64,000 nucleotides of DNA from Armatimonadota bacterium (lineage in GTDB: Bacteria; Armatimonadota; Fimbriimonadia; Fimbriimonadales; ATM1), in the NCBI GenBank assembly GCA_003577165.1, contig QEUM01000009.1, positions 124,001 to 188,000 of the forward strand, read 5' to 3'. Position 1 is the stretch's first letter. The number at the start of each line of letters is the position of its first letter. Shown piece by piece: positions 1 to 8,895 of this stretch. The position numbers were made by a program, and so were the translations under genes. Below the pieces are notes generated by a model, which was given only the letters and a program-made list of their open reading frames with translations, had not been told where the DNA came from and ran no database searches.

Positions 1-1567
1 CAGGACGGTCGAGGCCGACGAGCGGACCGGTCGTCCGATCGTCGAGCAGAAGTTCCGTGGGGTCGAACTCCGCAACTTGGTATCCACGGCGGCGGAGGGC
101 CTCGGAGACATTCGCTGCGCTCAGCAGGGACACTTCCCTTTCCGCTGATTCTCCCCCGCCAAAGACTCCGACACGCAATCTCTCACCTTTTCGATGTATC
201 TCTTCGACCAGGTCTGGCGCGAAGGCGTCGATGTTGCCCGCGCCCATTCCGACGATTACATCGCCCGGCCGCGCAAGATCCGCAACGAATCGCGGTAACA
301 AGAATCGCGAAGAGACGTAATGAGTGTCGCATCCCAACTGTTCGAGTCGTTCTGCTATTACCGCGGAGGAAACGCCCGGTATCGGACTTTCACGCGCCGG
401 ATAGATGTCCGTTAGGACGACGCGATCCGCGGCAGACAGGGCGTGAGCGAACTCGTCCAAGAAGTCCCTTGTGCGTGTGTAGAGGTGAGGTTGGTACACG
501 ATCGTCAGCGCTCCCGACTCGGCTTCCCTCAGACCGGCGAGTGACGCTCGAATTTCGGCAGGGTGGTGCGCATAGTCGTCGTAGATGCGAACCTCGTCGA
601 CTTCCGCGATTCGCTCGAGTCTTCGCCGACAGCCGACCGCGTTGAGCACGGCGTTCAGCGCGACGTTCGGTTCGATGCCGATCCACTCCGCGACTCGCAA
701 CGCCGCGACCGCGTTTTCGGCGTTGTGCCTTCCGATCAGCTTCAGGCGACGGGGCGCGCCGTCCACAATGAGACAGCCGTTCGCGTACGAGAAGGGGGAT
801 CCTGGAATGTCGAGGCCGTACGGAACGCCGCCTGGCGTCTCGTCGGCCAGTTCACGACATCCCGGGTCGTTCGCGCAATAGGTGAACTTCGGCGTTCCTT
901 GGGCGGATGTCGCGAATCGGCCGACGCTCTTCTTCAAGTTCTCCCAGGTCTTATGGTGATCCAGGTGCTCCGGTTCCAGATTCGTGATGACGACGTAGTG
1001 GGGCTCGATGTCGTGGAAACCGTCGTACGCTTCGCATGCTTCGACGACGGCGTACCTCCCGGAGCCGAAGCGAACGTTGCCTTCAAACCCCTGGACGTCG
1101 GCTCCGACGATGCACAGCGGATCGAGTCCGGCCTCAATGAGAACTTGGCTAAGGATGGCGGTCGTGGTGCTCTTTCCGTGGCTTCCCGTCACCGCCAGCA
1201 CGTCGAATCCTTGCAGGACCCAACGCAGGGCTTGAGAGCGGCGGAACATCGGGATGTCCCGGCTGCGTGCAGAGACCGTCTCTGGATTGTGATCCAACGG
1301 GACCGCGTCGCTTACTACCACGGCGGATGCGCCATCGACCGCGGATTCCGAATGACCGACTTGCACGTACGCACCCATTTCGCTCAGGTCGTTCAACACC
1401 TTTGAAGCGGCCAGATCGGAGCCTGAAACTTCAAATCCGCGACGCAATAGGATTCGCGCAAGGCTGCTCATGCCGGCGCCGCCGATTCCGACGAAGTGAA
1501 CCCTGCCCTGTTTGGGAAAGGGCTGAGTCTGCGGGAACCAATCAGCGACTTCTGACTCCAGACGCAC
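1..1567 (-). CDS. murC: MurC-Ddl fusion (UDP-MurNAc:L-Ala ligase joined to D-Ala-D-Ala ligase), partial at left edge
   Basis: About 522 residues are visible. Residues 1-460 are a complete MurC, the cytoplasmic ATP-dependent ligase that adds L-Ala to UDP-MurNAc: the nucleotide-binding start VHFVGIGGAGMSS, the P-loop VTGSHGKSTTTA and the C-terminal GDVIVGMGAGNIDAFAP are all present. With no stop codon the same frame continues from residue ~464 (base 178) into RVGVFGGGESAEREVSLLS, the N-terminal signature of D-Ala-D-Ala ligase; the rest lies outside the window. I chose the GTG at 1567, preceded by GAGGAA about 8 bases upstream and overlapping murG by 26 bases. No ATG lies closer to the conserved core. 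MurC-Ddl fusions are known in Chlamydia. A frame error joining two genes is possible but would have to have removed a stop cleanly. Confidence 0.9.
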   Translation of the reverse strand, partial: MRLESEVADWFPQTQPFPKQGRVHFVGIGGAGMSSLARILLRRGFEVSGSDLAASKVLNDLSEMGAYVQVGHSESAVDGASAVVVSDAVPLDHNPETVSARSRDIPMFRRSQALRWVLQGFDVLAVTGSHGKSTTTAILSQVLIEAGLDPLCIVGADVQGFEGNVRFGSGRYAVVEACEAYDGFHDIEPHYVVITNLEPEHLDHHKTWENLKKSVGRFATSAQGTPKFTYCANDPGCRELADETPGGVPYGLDIPGSPFSYANGCLIVDGAPRRLKLIGRHNAENAVAALRVAEWIGIEPNVALNAVLNAVGCRRRLERIAEVDEVRIYDDYAHHPAEIRASLAGLREAESGALTIVYQPHLYTRTRDFLDEFAHALSAADRVVLTDIYPARESPIPGVSSAVIAERLEQLGCDTHYVSSRFLLPRFVADLARPGDVIVGMGAGNIDAFAPDLVEEIHRKGERLRVGVFGGGESAEREVSLLSAANVSEALRRRGYQVAEFDPTELLLDDRTTGPLVGLDRP

Positions 1568-2630
1568 TTGCGACTTCCTCGATAATCCGCCTGACTCTCT
1601 CCGTTGCGTCGGGGATCGACCAATTGCGCAGAGAGGAGGCAGCAGTCATTCTACGCCCTTCGTCGCGCGCCCATGCCGTCCACTCCGTTTCGAGGCGTTC
1701 GGGTGTGACGTCGCTTTGCGCGATGAGCGACGCTCCTCCGATCTTCACGATCGCCGCTGCGTTGTGCGTTTGGTGGTCGGCGTGGGCGAGAGGATAGGGC
1801 ACGAATATGGCGGGGATTCCGAACAGGGCCAGTTCCGAGACCACGCCCGCGCCGGCGCGGGCGATCGCAAGAACCGAGGCGGAGAGTGCGCTCGCCATGG
1901 CCGGTGCATCGAGGAACGGGACGACCCGGTAGCCGGATTGCGCCGACAGCCGCTCGGCTGCCTTCGCGGTCGCCTCGTACAACTTTGGGCCGGAAACATG
2001 CAACCACCGGTACTGTTCGCCGACTCTGAGGGCGAGGCTCAGCACCGCTTCGTTCAGGGCCGATGCCCCCTGCGAGCCGCCGATGCAAAGGGTTTGGAAT
2101 TCTGGATTGTCCGTCCGTGATTTCGATGCTTCGATCAGCTCCTCCCGGATGGGCATTCCTGTGCGGACGAACTTCGATGGGAAGTGCTCGCCCGTTTCTT
2201 CGAAGACACCGCAAATTCGTTCCGCGAATTTCGCAGCGATTCGGTGAGTTCTTCCGGGAATCGCGTTCTGCTCATGGAGCACGACCGGAATGCCGAGCGA
2301 GCGAGCCGCCTGCAGCGAGGGACCAGCAGCGTAGCCCCCGGTCGAAAACACGCAGTCCGGCTTATTCGATGCGAACGCACGCCGGGCTTTTGCGATGCTT
2401 TGAGCGAGGCGAAAGTATCCTGCCAATCCCGACGGAGTCCAGGGCTTGCCCAGCGGCGCGGATTGGAGACCGAAGAAGCGCACATTCGCCTTCTCGCATG
2501 CGTCACGCTCGATTCCGCGCAGGCTTCCGAAGTACGTAACATCGGCGCCGGCTGCTGAAAACGCCTTTGCTATTTCAAGCGCGGGATAGACGTGCCCGCC
2601 CGTGCCGCCGCCGGTCACGATGAGCCTCAT
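1542..2630 (-). CDS. murG: UDP-GlcNAc:lipid I N-acetylglucosaminyltransferase MurG
   Basis: This 362-residue GT28 glycosyltransferase acts at the inner face of the cytoplasmic membrane and converts lipid I to lipid II. The N-terminal glycine-rich loop TGGGTGGHVYPA, the HEQNAIPGRTHR segment and the C-terminal donor-site stretch IARAGAGVVSELALFGIPAI fit the family, as does the length. The ATG at 2630 is preferred over 2636 because GAGG lies six bases before it. The start lies inside the end of ftsW and the end lies inside murC, so it is translationally coupled on both sides within the dcw operon. Confidence 0.96.
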   Translation of the reverse strand: MRLIVTGGGTGGHVYPALEIAKAFSAAGADVTYFGSLRGIERDACEKANVRFFGLQSAPLGKPWTPSGLAGYFRLAQSIAKARRAFASNKPDCVFSTGGYAAGPSLQAARSLGIPVVLHEQNAIPGRTHRIAAKFAERICGVFEETGEHFPSKFVRTGMPIREELIEASKSRTDNPEFQTLCIGGSQGASALNEAVLSLALRVGEQYRWLHVSGPKLYEATAKAAERLSAQSGYRVVPFLDAPAMASALSASVLAIARAGAGVVSELALFGIPAIFVPYPLAHADHQTHNAAAIVKIGGASLIAQSDVTPERLETEWTAWARDEGRRMTAASSLRNWSIPDATERVRRIIEEVASASGVRSR

Positions 2631-3801
2631 GTGCATCCTCCCGAACCCGGCTCCCGCGCATCACGGCCTGACAGGCGCCGATTGCGATCGCCAACGTGAG
2701 CAGGCTCGTGCCACCGTAACTCATGAACGGGAGCGGAATGCCGATCGCCGGCAGCGCGCCTCCGGCCATCAGCAGGTTCAACACCGTTTGCACTCCTATC
2801 CACCATCCGACGCTCCCAAGAACGATGCGGACGAAGTCGTCATTAGTCGCCATCGCGTTCGAAAGCAGGCGCAGCGACAGCCCGCCGAGGAGCAGCACCA
2901 CGAGCAGACTTCCGAGCAAGCCAAACTCCTCTGCGATCGTTACGAACACGAAGTCGGTGTGGGCTTCCGGGAGCACGTGTTTGGCGCGGCCTTGGGCGAT
3001 GCCGACTCCCGTCGAGCCGCCGTAGGCCATCGCGAGTTCGGCCTGCGCGCTCTGGAAACTCGTTCCGTCCACCGTGCCCTGCTCCCATCTGTCTGCATGC
3101 TTGGCAAACCGTTCGACGCGATACTCGCGGGACATCGTGAACAAGACTCCGAGTGCCGCGCAGACCAAGAGGATCGCGATCAGACCGCGGAAGGGGACGC
3201 GGGCGAGCGTGAGGGCGCCGAATGCGATCGCGGCGAGTATGAAGGCGGTGCCTAAGTCCGGCTCCAATTCGACGAGCAGGAGTAAGAAGAGCACGGCCAC
3301 GACGGGACCCCACCTCTTCATCGCGGGAATCAACCGCATCTCGGCGAAGTCGATCCAGTCGCGAATTCGACCGGACTTCTGCATGTGCTTCGATGTGAGG
3401 GCGACTGCAACGAAGCCCACGAGCGCGATCTTTATCAATTCGGCGGGCTGAAACTGAAGCGAACCATATCCAAGCCACCTCGATGCGCCGTTACGCGTGA
3501 TTCCGATGCCGGGGATCAGCACCAAGATGCACGCCACGAGAAGAACGTAGAAGAACGGAATGGACCACCGCCTCACGAACTTGACGTCCTTCGTCGATAT
3601 CCATATGTAGGCGACGGCACAGACGAAAACCCACGCGAGTTGTCGCTTGAATTCGGAGGAGATCCAAGATCCACCGGAGGCGAGCGATGTCGAAGTCGTT
3701 GCATCGAGCACCGCGAACAGGCCGACGAGCGTCGCTGCGATCGACAGCCAAAAAATCAGAGGGTCCTTTTGTACGAACCAAGCATCCTGCTTACGTCTCA
3801 T
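2575..3801 (-). CDS. ftsW: FtsW-type SEDS peptidoglycan glycosyltransferase
   Basis: The 408-residue polytopic membrane protein belongs to the SEDS family (FtsW/RodA/SpoVE), which polymerises lipid II at the division site with a partner class B PBP. About ten hydrophobic segments are visible. Signature pieces include PGIGITRNGASRWL, the QPAELIKIALV stretch, EFGLLGSLLVVLLL and the C-terminal GIPLPFMSYGGTSLL. The start at 3801 (protein MRRKQDAW) overlaps the murD stop by 11 bases; an upstream in-frame extension would lie wholly inside murD and was rejected. Position in the dcw cluster next to murG and a PBP favours FtsW over RodA. Confidence 0.94.
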   Translation of the reverse strand: MRRKQDAWFVQKDPLIFWLSIAATLVGLFAVLDATTSTSLASGGSWISSEFKRQLAWVFVCAVAYIWISTKDVKFVRRWSIPFFYVLLVACILVLIPGIGITRNGASRWLGYGSLQFQPAELIKIALVGFVAVALTSKHMQKSGRIRDWIDFAEMRLIPAMKRWGPVVAVLFLLLLVELEPDLGTAFILAAIAFGALTLARVPFRGLIAILLVCAALGVLFTMSREYRVERFAKHADRWEQGTVDGTSFQSAQAELAMAYGGSTGVGIAQGRAKHVLPEAHTDFVFVTIAEEFGLLGSLLVVLLLGGLSLRLLSNAMATNDDFVRIVLGSVGWWIGVQTVLNLLMAGGALPAIGIPLPFMSYGGTSLLTLAIAIGACQAVMRGSRVREDAHEAHRDRRRHGRARLSRA

Positions 3802-5164
3802 CTCCCGTCCACTCCTTGACAAGGTTTCTAAATGCATCGCCTCTTGCGATGAAATCTTCGAACTGGTCGAAACTGCTGCAGCCCGGCGAGAGGATGACCG
3901 TGTCCCCTTCCTTTGCCAATTCGACGGCGGACTGGAACGCATTCCGCATGGAATCGGTGGTCCGGACTTGCGCAACTCCTTCTTCGAACACGCGACGCAG
4001 CGACTCGGCGTCCTGTCCGTACAGTAGGACGGCTCGGAGTTGGGGAAAGACGCTTGACACAGCGCCCCAGTCTTCGACCTTGTTGATCCCGCCTGCGATC
4101 AGCACGACCGGCCCCCCCACCGAGCGCACGGAAGCCGCGAGGGCGTCCGGGTTCGTGCACATGCTGTTGTTCACGAATCGCACCCCCGCCTTTGCGCCGA
4201 CGGGCTCCATGCGATGCCGGATGCCGCGGAAAGATCGAACTGCGGACCAACACGATTCGAGCGGGATGCCTTGGGAGTGGGCGAGCAGCGCCGCACAGGC
4301 GGCGTTTTCGAGATTGTGGCGACTCGGATGCCAGAGATCGGCCCTTTCCAAAACTGTCTCGCCGGATGGCAAGGTCAAGCGAGCGTCGTCCACGCGAATG
4401 TCTCCTTCCGCTTCGCCGTAGGCGAATATCCGAACGGTTTCGGGGAGGGGGGCGTGTGTTTCCGGCCGCATGAGGTTGCGGACGACGGTGTCGCCCGCGC
4501 CAGCGTTCTGAAACATCTTGAGTTTCGTCTCTGCGTACTGTTCAAAGGTGTGATAGCGGTCGAGGTGATCGCCGCTGATGCGTGTGATCGTGGAGGCCCG
4601 TGGGCGAAAGGCGCCGATCCACTCGAGTTGGAAGGAGGAGACTTCGGTGACGAGGAACGCGCTCTCCGGGGCTTCCAGCGCCGCCTGGTTCACCGTCAAT
4701 TCGCGCAGGCCCGTTCCAGCCACGTTGCCACAGAGATACGCCATCCTTCCGGAGGCTTCGAAAATGTGGTGGGTGAGCGCGGTTACCGTGCTCTTGCCGT
4801 TCGTGCCGGTGATGCAAACCATCGGCGCGCGTGCGATGCGGTATGCGATTTCGATCTCGCCCCAAACTGGAACCGTGCGAGCAACGGCTTCGACGAGCAC
4901 TGGGTGATGTCGCGGGACTCCCGGCGAGACTGCGATTGCGTCGACCGTGTCCCAATCCACGTCTCCCGCCCACCCGGTCACAACCTCGATGCCGAGGATG
5001 CTCAGCGCATCCATGGGATCGAACATCGACGGGTCGTCGGCCTGCTTCTGGTCAACGACGAGAACTCCCGCTCCGGTCCACCTCAGCGCCTTGGCCATTC
5101 CCAGGCCAGCCCGGCCCAGTCCAATGACCAACACCTTCTGACCTGCAAAGGGATTCATTGCCAT
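3791..5164 (-). CDS. murD: UDP-MurNAc-L-alanine:D-glutamate ligase MurD
   Basis: This cytoplasmic Mur ligase of 457 residues adds D-Glu to UDP-MurNAc-L-Ala. The N-terminal Rossmann motif VLVIGLGRAGLGMA, the P-loop CITGTNGKSTVTAL, the RISGDHLDRYHTFEQY segment and the C-terminal SPGCSSFDQFEDFIARGD are typical of MurD. The start at 5164 has CTGAGG about five bases upstream and overlaps the mraY end. An ATG at 5158, which overlaps the mraY stop as ATGA, is the alternative. Confidence 0.96.
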   Translation of the reverse strand: MAMNPFAGQKVLVIGLGRAGLGMAKALRWTGAGVLVVDQKQADDPSMFDPMDALSILGIEVVTGWAGDVDWDTVDAIAVSPGVPRHHPVLVEAVARTVPVWGEIEIAYRIARAPMVCITGTNGKSTVTALTHHIFEASGRMAYLCGNVAGTGLRELTVNQAALEAPESAFLVTEVSSFQLEWIGAFRPRASTITRISGDHLDRYHTFEQYAETKLKMFQNAGAGDTVVRNLMRPETHAPLPETVRIFAYGEAEGDIRVDDARLTLPSGETVLERADLWHPSRHNLENAACAALLAHSQGIPLESCWSAVRSFRGIRHRMEPVGAKAGVRFVNNSMCTNPDALAASVRSVGGPVVLIAGGINKVEDWGAVSSVFPQLRAVLLYGQDAESLRRVFEEGVAQVRTTDSMRNAFQSAVELAKEGDTVILSPGCSSFDQFEDFIARGDAFRNLVKEWTGDET

Positions 5165-6066
5165 GTCGACCTCAGAGTGAGCGCTCCTGCGGCGAGGACC
5201 GCTTGGGCGAGGATGAAGCACCACGTGACCTTCGATTCGGGCCAGCCGCGGACTTCAAAAGCGTGGTGGATGGGCGTCGCTGGGAAGATGCGCCGCCGGA
5301 TGGTCTTGACTGCGAGAATCTGGAGCGGCACGAGAACGAGTTCGAGGACGAAGATCAGGGAGACCAGCCACGGCCAGGGCTGAGAGTCCCAGGGCGACGA
5401 CGCGAAGAGGAAACCGTAGGCCCCGCCGAGGGCGAGCGCGCCCAGGTCGCCCATAAAGAGTTTCGCGGGCGGAGCGTTGATCACCAGGAACGGGATGACC
5501 CCCCCCGCAACGGCGGCTCCCACCGCGACGAGCGCGGGCTGAGAGTTCGATGAGAAGTGGACGACGAAAGGAACGAGGGCGATGAGCAGCAGAGATCCGG
5601 CAAGACCGTCCAAGCCGTCGGCGAAGTTCACAGCGTTGACACAGCAGAGAATCCAGAACGCACCTGCGAGAGACATTGCGTCGACTCCGTGCATGAGCGC
5701 GGGGACTGCGACGACTATCACTTGAAGAACGAGCTTGGGAATCCAGCCCAGCCCTCGTTTTCCCGTCCAGCGCGGAATGATCAGATCGTCGAGAAGTCCG
5801 ATCGCTGCAAATCCCGAGATGTAGATTAGGCCCGTGAGGGATTCACCCGATACGCCGGTCGTCGCGATCAGAGCGAAGATGACTGCGAGAACGACGAACA
5901 GTCCGCCCATCGTAGGAGTACCGACTTTCTGCTGGTGCGCTTCGGGCGCATACCGGCTAATCACCGAACCGACTTTGAGCGCTCGGAGTGCGAGCAGCGT
6001 GGGCCACGCGAGCGCTGCAGAGACGAAGAACGCGATCCAAAACGGCTTCATCCAAATGTCATGCAT
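5155..6066 (-). CDS. mraY: Phospho-N-acetylmuramoyl-pentapeptide transferase MraY
   Basis: MraY transfers phospho-MurNAc-pentapeptide to undecaprenyl phosphate to make lipid I, and is an integral membrane enzyme. The 303-residue protein has roughly ten hydrophobic segments, an early HQQKVGTPTMGGL motif, the catalytic-region NAVNFADGLDGLAG and the late MGDLGALALGG and PIHHAFEVRGW stretches, all family hallmarks. It is shorter than the ~360 residues of proteobacterial MraY, mainly at loops. Its ATG overlaps the murF stop by eight bases (ATGCATGA). Confidence 0.96.
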   Translation of the reverse strand: MHDIWMKPFWIAFFVSAALAWPTLLALRALKVGSVISRYAPEAHQQKVGTPTMGGLFVVLAVIFALIATTGVSGESLTGLIYISGFAAIGLLDDLIIPRWTGKRGLGWIPKLVLQVIVVAVPALMHGVDAMSLAGAFWILCCVNAVNFADGLDGLAGSLLLIALVPFVVHFSSNSQPALVAVGAAVAGGVIPFLVINAPPAKLFMGDLGALALGGAYGFLFASSPWDSQPWPWLVSLIFVLELVLVPLQILAVKTIRRRIFPATPIHHAFEVRGWPESKVTWCFILAQAVLAAGALTLRSTWQ

Positions 6067-7429
6067 TTGTTTTCACCGCTCGCGAGCGCGCCTGCGTGAC
6101 GGCCCTTTCTAATTCGAATTTTCGCGAACCTTTGATTAGGGCTACGTCGCCCTCCCGAAGGCCAGAGAGGATGGAAGCCGCGGAGTCGAGCGATTCGAGC
6201 CGTTCCACCGCAAGGTGAGGATTACGCCGTGCTGCCTCTTCAGCGAGCCATGCCGTGTCTTCACCAAGAACGAAGAGAGAGTCGATCAGGTCGAACTCCG
6301 GCAGGGCTCCGACCTCTCGATGAAGCCGCTCCGATTCTTCGCCGAGTTCGAGCATGTCGGCGAGGATGGCAACTCTGTGTCCTGACGGCGCCTCGGCGAG
6401 CACTCGCAGGGCCGCTGCACAAGATTCCGGGCTGGAGTTGTACACATCCACAAGCAGTCCGCCCCGTCCCATGGGTTCGAATCGGAGTCGGTCTGTGGGG
6501 AGCACTGCGTTCTCAAGGCTGTCGGCGGCCTTTTGTGGATCGACTCCGACCGCCCCGGCTGCCGCAATCGCGGCAGCAGCGTTCAAAGCCTGATGGGTGC
6601 CAAGTCCCGGGCACTTTCCCTCCACTGACTGCCCGTCCAATTCGATTCGGAATCGAACGCAGTTCTCGTCAAAAGCGGTGTCGGACGCAATAACTCGAAC
6701 GTGGCTTTCGGCGGAAGAGCCGAATGTGATGACCGGGCACTTTGCGATGGAACGAAAGTAGTCCTCGTGTGGACCGGATGGCACGATCCCGCGACCTTCG
6801 GGGGGGAGGTTTGCGATGAGTTCGCCTTTCGCCTTCGCAATGCCTTGCGAGCCCCCCACCTCTCCCGCGTGTGCGCTGCCGATAGAAGTGATCACCCCGA
6901 TGCGCGGCCGTGAAAACTTGCAGAGAGCGTCGATCTGACCGAAACCTCGCATAGCCATTTCCAGGATTGCGAATGCGTGTTCCGGTTCGAGGCGCATCCA
7001 AGTCATCGGAAGTCCGTATTCCGTGTTCTGATTCCCAAGGGATTTTAGGACCGGTCCTTCGGGGGCGAGAGCGGCAGCGATCAACTCCTTGACGGTCGTC
7101 TTTCCGACGCTCCCCGTGACTGCCACAACCGTTCCGGCGAAATCGTTTCGAATGTGATGCGCGATCGAAGCCAGTGCGTCGGGGACGGAGGGCACGCGGA
7201 GAACGGGCAATGGCGAGGGCACTTCTCGTGTCACCAGCGCAGCCATTGCGCCGCGGTTCGCTGCGTCGTCGAGATAGTCGTGGCCATCTACGCGCGCGCC
7301 GACGATCGCGCAAAAGATGTCACCCGGCCTGACGGAACGGCTATCAACCGCGATACCGGTTACGGGCACGGAGGGAAACTCACCCGTCGCCCCGACGAGC
7401 GTCGCGATCTCCCGCAGGTCGAGCGTCAT
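6059..7429 (-). CDS. murF: UDP-MurNAc-tripeptide:D-Ala-D-Ala ligase MurF
   Basis: This is a 456-residue Mur ligase that adds the D-Ala-D-Ala dipeptide, completing the pentapeptide precursor in the cytoplasm. The N-terminal GIAVDSRSVRPGDIF module, the P-loop AVTGSVGKTTVKELI, the NTEYGLPMTWMRL segment typical of MurF, and the C-terminal LADMLELGEESERLHREVG are visible. The start codon overlaps the murE stop as ATGA, so the two ligases are translationally coupled. The dipeptide substrate would come from the Ddl domain at the left edge of the same operon. Confidence 0.95.
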   Translation of the reverse strand: MTLDLREIATLVGATGEFPSVPVTGIAVDSRSVRPGDIFCAIVGARVDGHDYLDDAANRGAMAALVTREVPSPLPVLRVPSVPDALASIAHHIRNDFAGTVVAVTGSVGKTTVKELIAAALAPEGPVLKSLGNQNTEYGLPMTWMRLEPEHAFAILEMAMRGFGQIDALCKFSRPRIGVITSIGSAHAGEVGGSQGIAKAKGELIANLPPEGRGIVPSGPHEDYFRSIAKCPVITFGSSAESHVRVIASDTAFDENCVRFRIELDGQSVEGKCPGLGTHQALNAAAAIAAAGAVGVDPQKAADSLENAVLPTDRLRFEPMGRGGLLVDVYNSSPESCAAALRVLAEAPSGHRVAILADMLELGEESERLHREVGALPEFDLIDSLFVLGEDTAWLAEEAARRNPHLAVERLESLDSAASILSGLREGDVALIKGSRKFELERAVTQARSRAVKTNA

Positions 7430-8895
7430 GCGGGCATCCGTCCGATCGCCGCGGCGGCGACTTCTCGATCGTCGAAGTGAATTCTCTCGGTGCCGAGAAT
7501 CTGATAGTCCTCGTGGCCCTTGCCGGCGATGACGACGACGTCGCCCGGCTCGGCGCTGGACACGGCCATTTCGATCGCTTTTCGGCGGTCGGGCTCGACG
7601 AATGGGTCGGTCCCCGGGTCCATCCCCTCAAGGATGTCTTCGATGATGCGAAGCGGGTCCTCGGTTCGCGGGTTGTCGCTCGTGACGAAGACCACGTCCG
7701 AGAGCCTCGACGCGGCGCGCGCCATGAGTGGACGTTTCGTCTTGTCACGGTCTCCACCGCAGCCGAAGACTGTGAGGACTCGTTTAGGCTTCAAGTCACG
7801 AACAGACTCAAGGAGTTTCTCGAGCGCGTCAGGGGTGTGGGCGTAGTCCACCAAAACGTCGAAGTCCTGACCCGTTGGGACCGACTCGAAGCGGCCTGGC
7901 GCCGGGCTTATTCCGGAGAGAGCCTCGGCGATTGCCGTGGCCTCGTAGCCGAGCGTCAGGCCAGCGCCCATGGCAGCCAGGGCGTTCATGACGTTGAAGC
8001 GCGCGCCCATGGGCGCATGCACTTCGACTGTGTCCCCCCCCCATTCAGCCTTGAAGTGGATCTCGGAGACGGTGCAGCGAGAGGAGAGGAGCCGGAGATG
8101 CGCTGCGGAAGACTCGCCGAACGAGATCGCGTCCTTGACTTCCATGAGCAGTCGTCGGCCAAATTCATCGTCCGCGTTGATAACTGAGTGGAGCCGCTTG
8201 GAGGAGGGGAGATCGACGAACAGCCTTCTTTTCGCTATGAAATAGTCCTCGATGTCGGGATGGAAGTCGAGGTGATCTTGCGAGAGGTTCGTGAACACGG
8301 CCGCGTCGAACTCCACGCCGTCAATTCGTCTCTGGGCGAGAGCGTGGGAGGACACTTCCATTACAACGTGCGTCACTCCATCGTCGGCAAATCCTTTTAG
8401 GAGCGAGTTGATCTCCGGGGAAAAGGGTGTTGTGAGCCCGGTCGACAGTTGCCGATCCCCCACTCGCGCGCCGAGAGTGCCCATGTACGCAGTCTTGCAT
8501 CCGAACTGCGTCAATATCTGTGAGAGGAGCCAAGCGACGGTCGTCTTTCCATTCGTCCCCGTGACACCGACGACCACAAGTTTCGCGCTTGGATCGCCAT
8601 AGATCTGCTTGCTGACTCGCCAGCATGCATCCGTCGCGTCGATGACGAGCGCGCACGGCCGGTTTTGCTGCTGCAGTTCGTGAAATATCTCTGGCTGCGA
8701 GACAAGGGCGGCCGCCGCCCCTCGCTTCAATGCGTCTTCGACGAAGTAGTGGCCGTCGTATCGCGCACCCGGCATCGCGACGAAGAGGTCTCCCACCTTG
8801 ACGCTTCTGGAGTCGATGGCGACACCGGTGAGATCGGCGTCGGAATGGCAGGCCCTCAAGCCCGTCAGCGTCTCAGCGAGATGTTGCAGTCGCAT
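7426..8895 (-). CDS. murE: UDP-MurNAc-L-Ala-D-Glu:meso-diaminopimelate ligase MurE
   Basis: A 489-residue Mur ligase adding the third stem-peptide residue. The N-terminal GVAIDSRSVKVGDLFVA module, the P-loop GVTGTNGKTTVAW (about residues 110-120), and the carbamylated-lysine region with the TNLSQDHLDFH segment are present. Residues 407-410 are DNPR followed by TEDP; in the family DNPR marks meso-diaminopimelate specificity rather than lysine, which argues for A2pm-type peptidoglycan. The start lies 23 bases inside the end of the upstream PBP gene. Confidence 0.96.
   Translation of the reverse strand: MRLQHLAETLTGLRACHSDADLTGVAIDSRSVKVGDLFVAMPGARYDGHYFVEDALKRGAAAALVSQPEIFHELQQQNRPCALVIDATDACWRVSKQIYGDPSAKLVVVGVTGTNGKTTVAWLLSQILTQFGCKTAYMGTLGARVGDRQLSTGLTTPFSPEINSLLKGFADDGVTHVVMEVSSHALAQRRIDGVEFDAAVFTNLSQDHLDFHPDIEDYFIAKRRLFVDLPSSKRLHSVINADDEFGRRLLMEVKDAISFGESSAAHLRLLSSRCTVSEIHFKAEWGGDTVEVHAPMGARFNVMNALAAMGAGLTLGYEATAIAEALSGISPAPGRFESVPTGQDFDVLVDYAHTPDALEKLLESVRDLKPKRVLTVFGCGGDRDKTKRPLMARAASRLSDVVFVTSDNPRTEDPLRIIEDILEGMDPGTDPFVEPDRRKAIEMAVSSAEPGDVVVIAGKGHEDYQILGTERIHFDDREVAAAAIGRMPA

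Noticed and set aside
4214-5383. A 389-residue open frame on the plus strand
   Set aside because: It is antisense to murD and part of mraY, both of which are well conserved.
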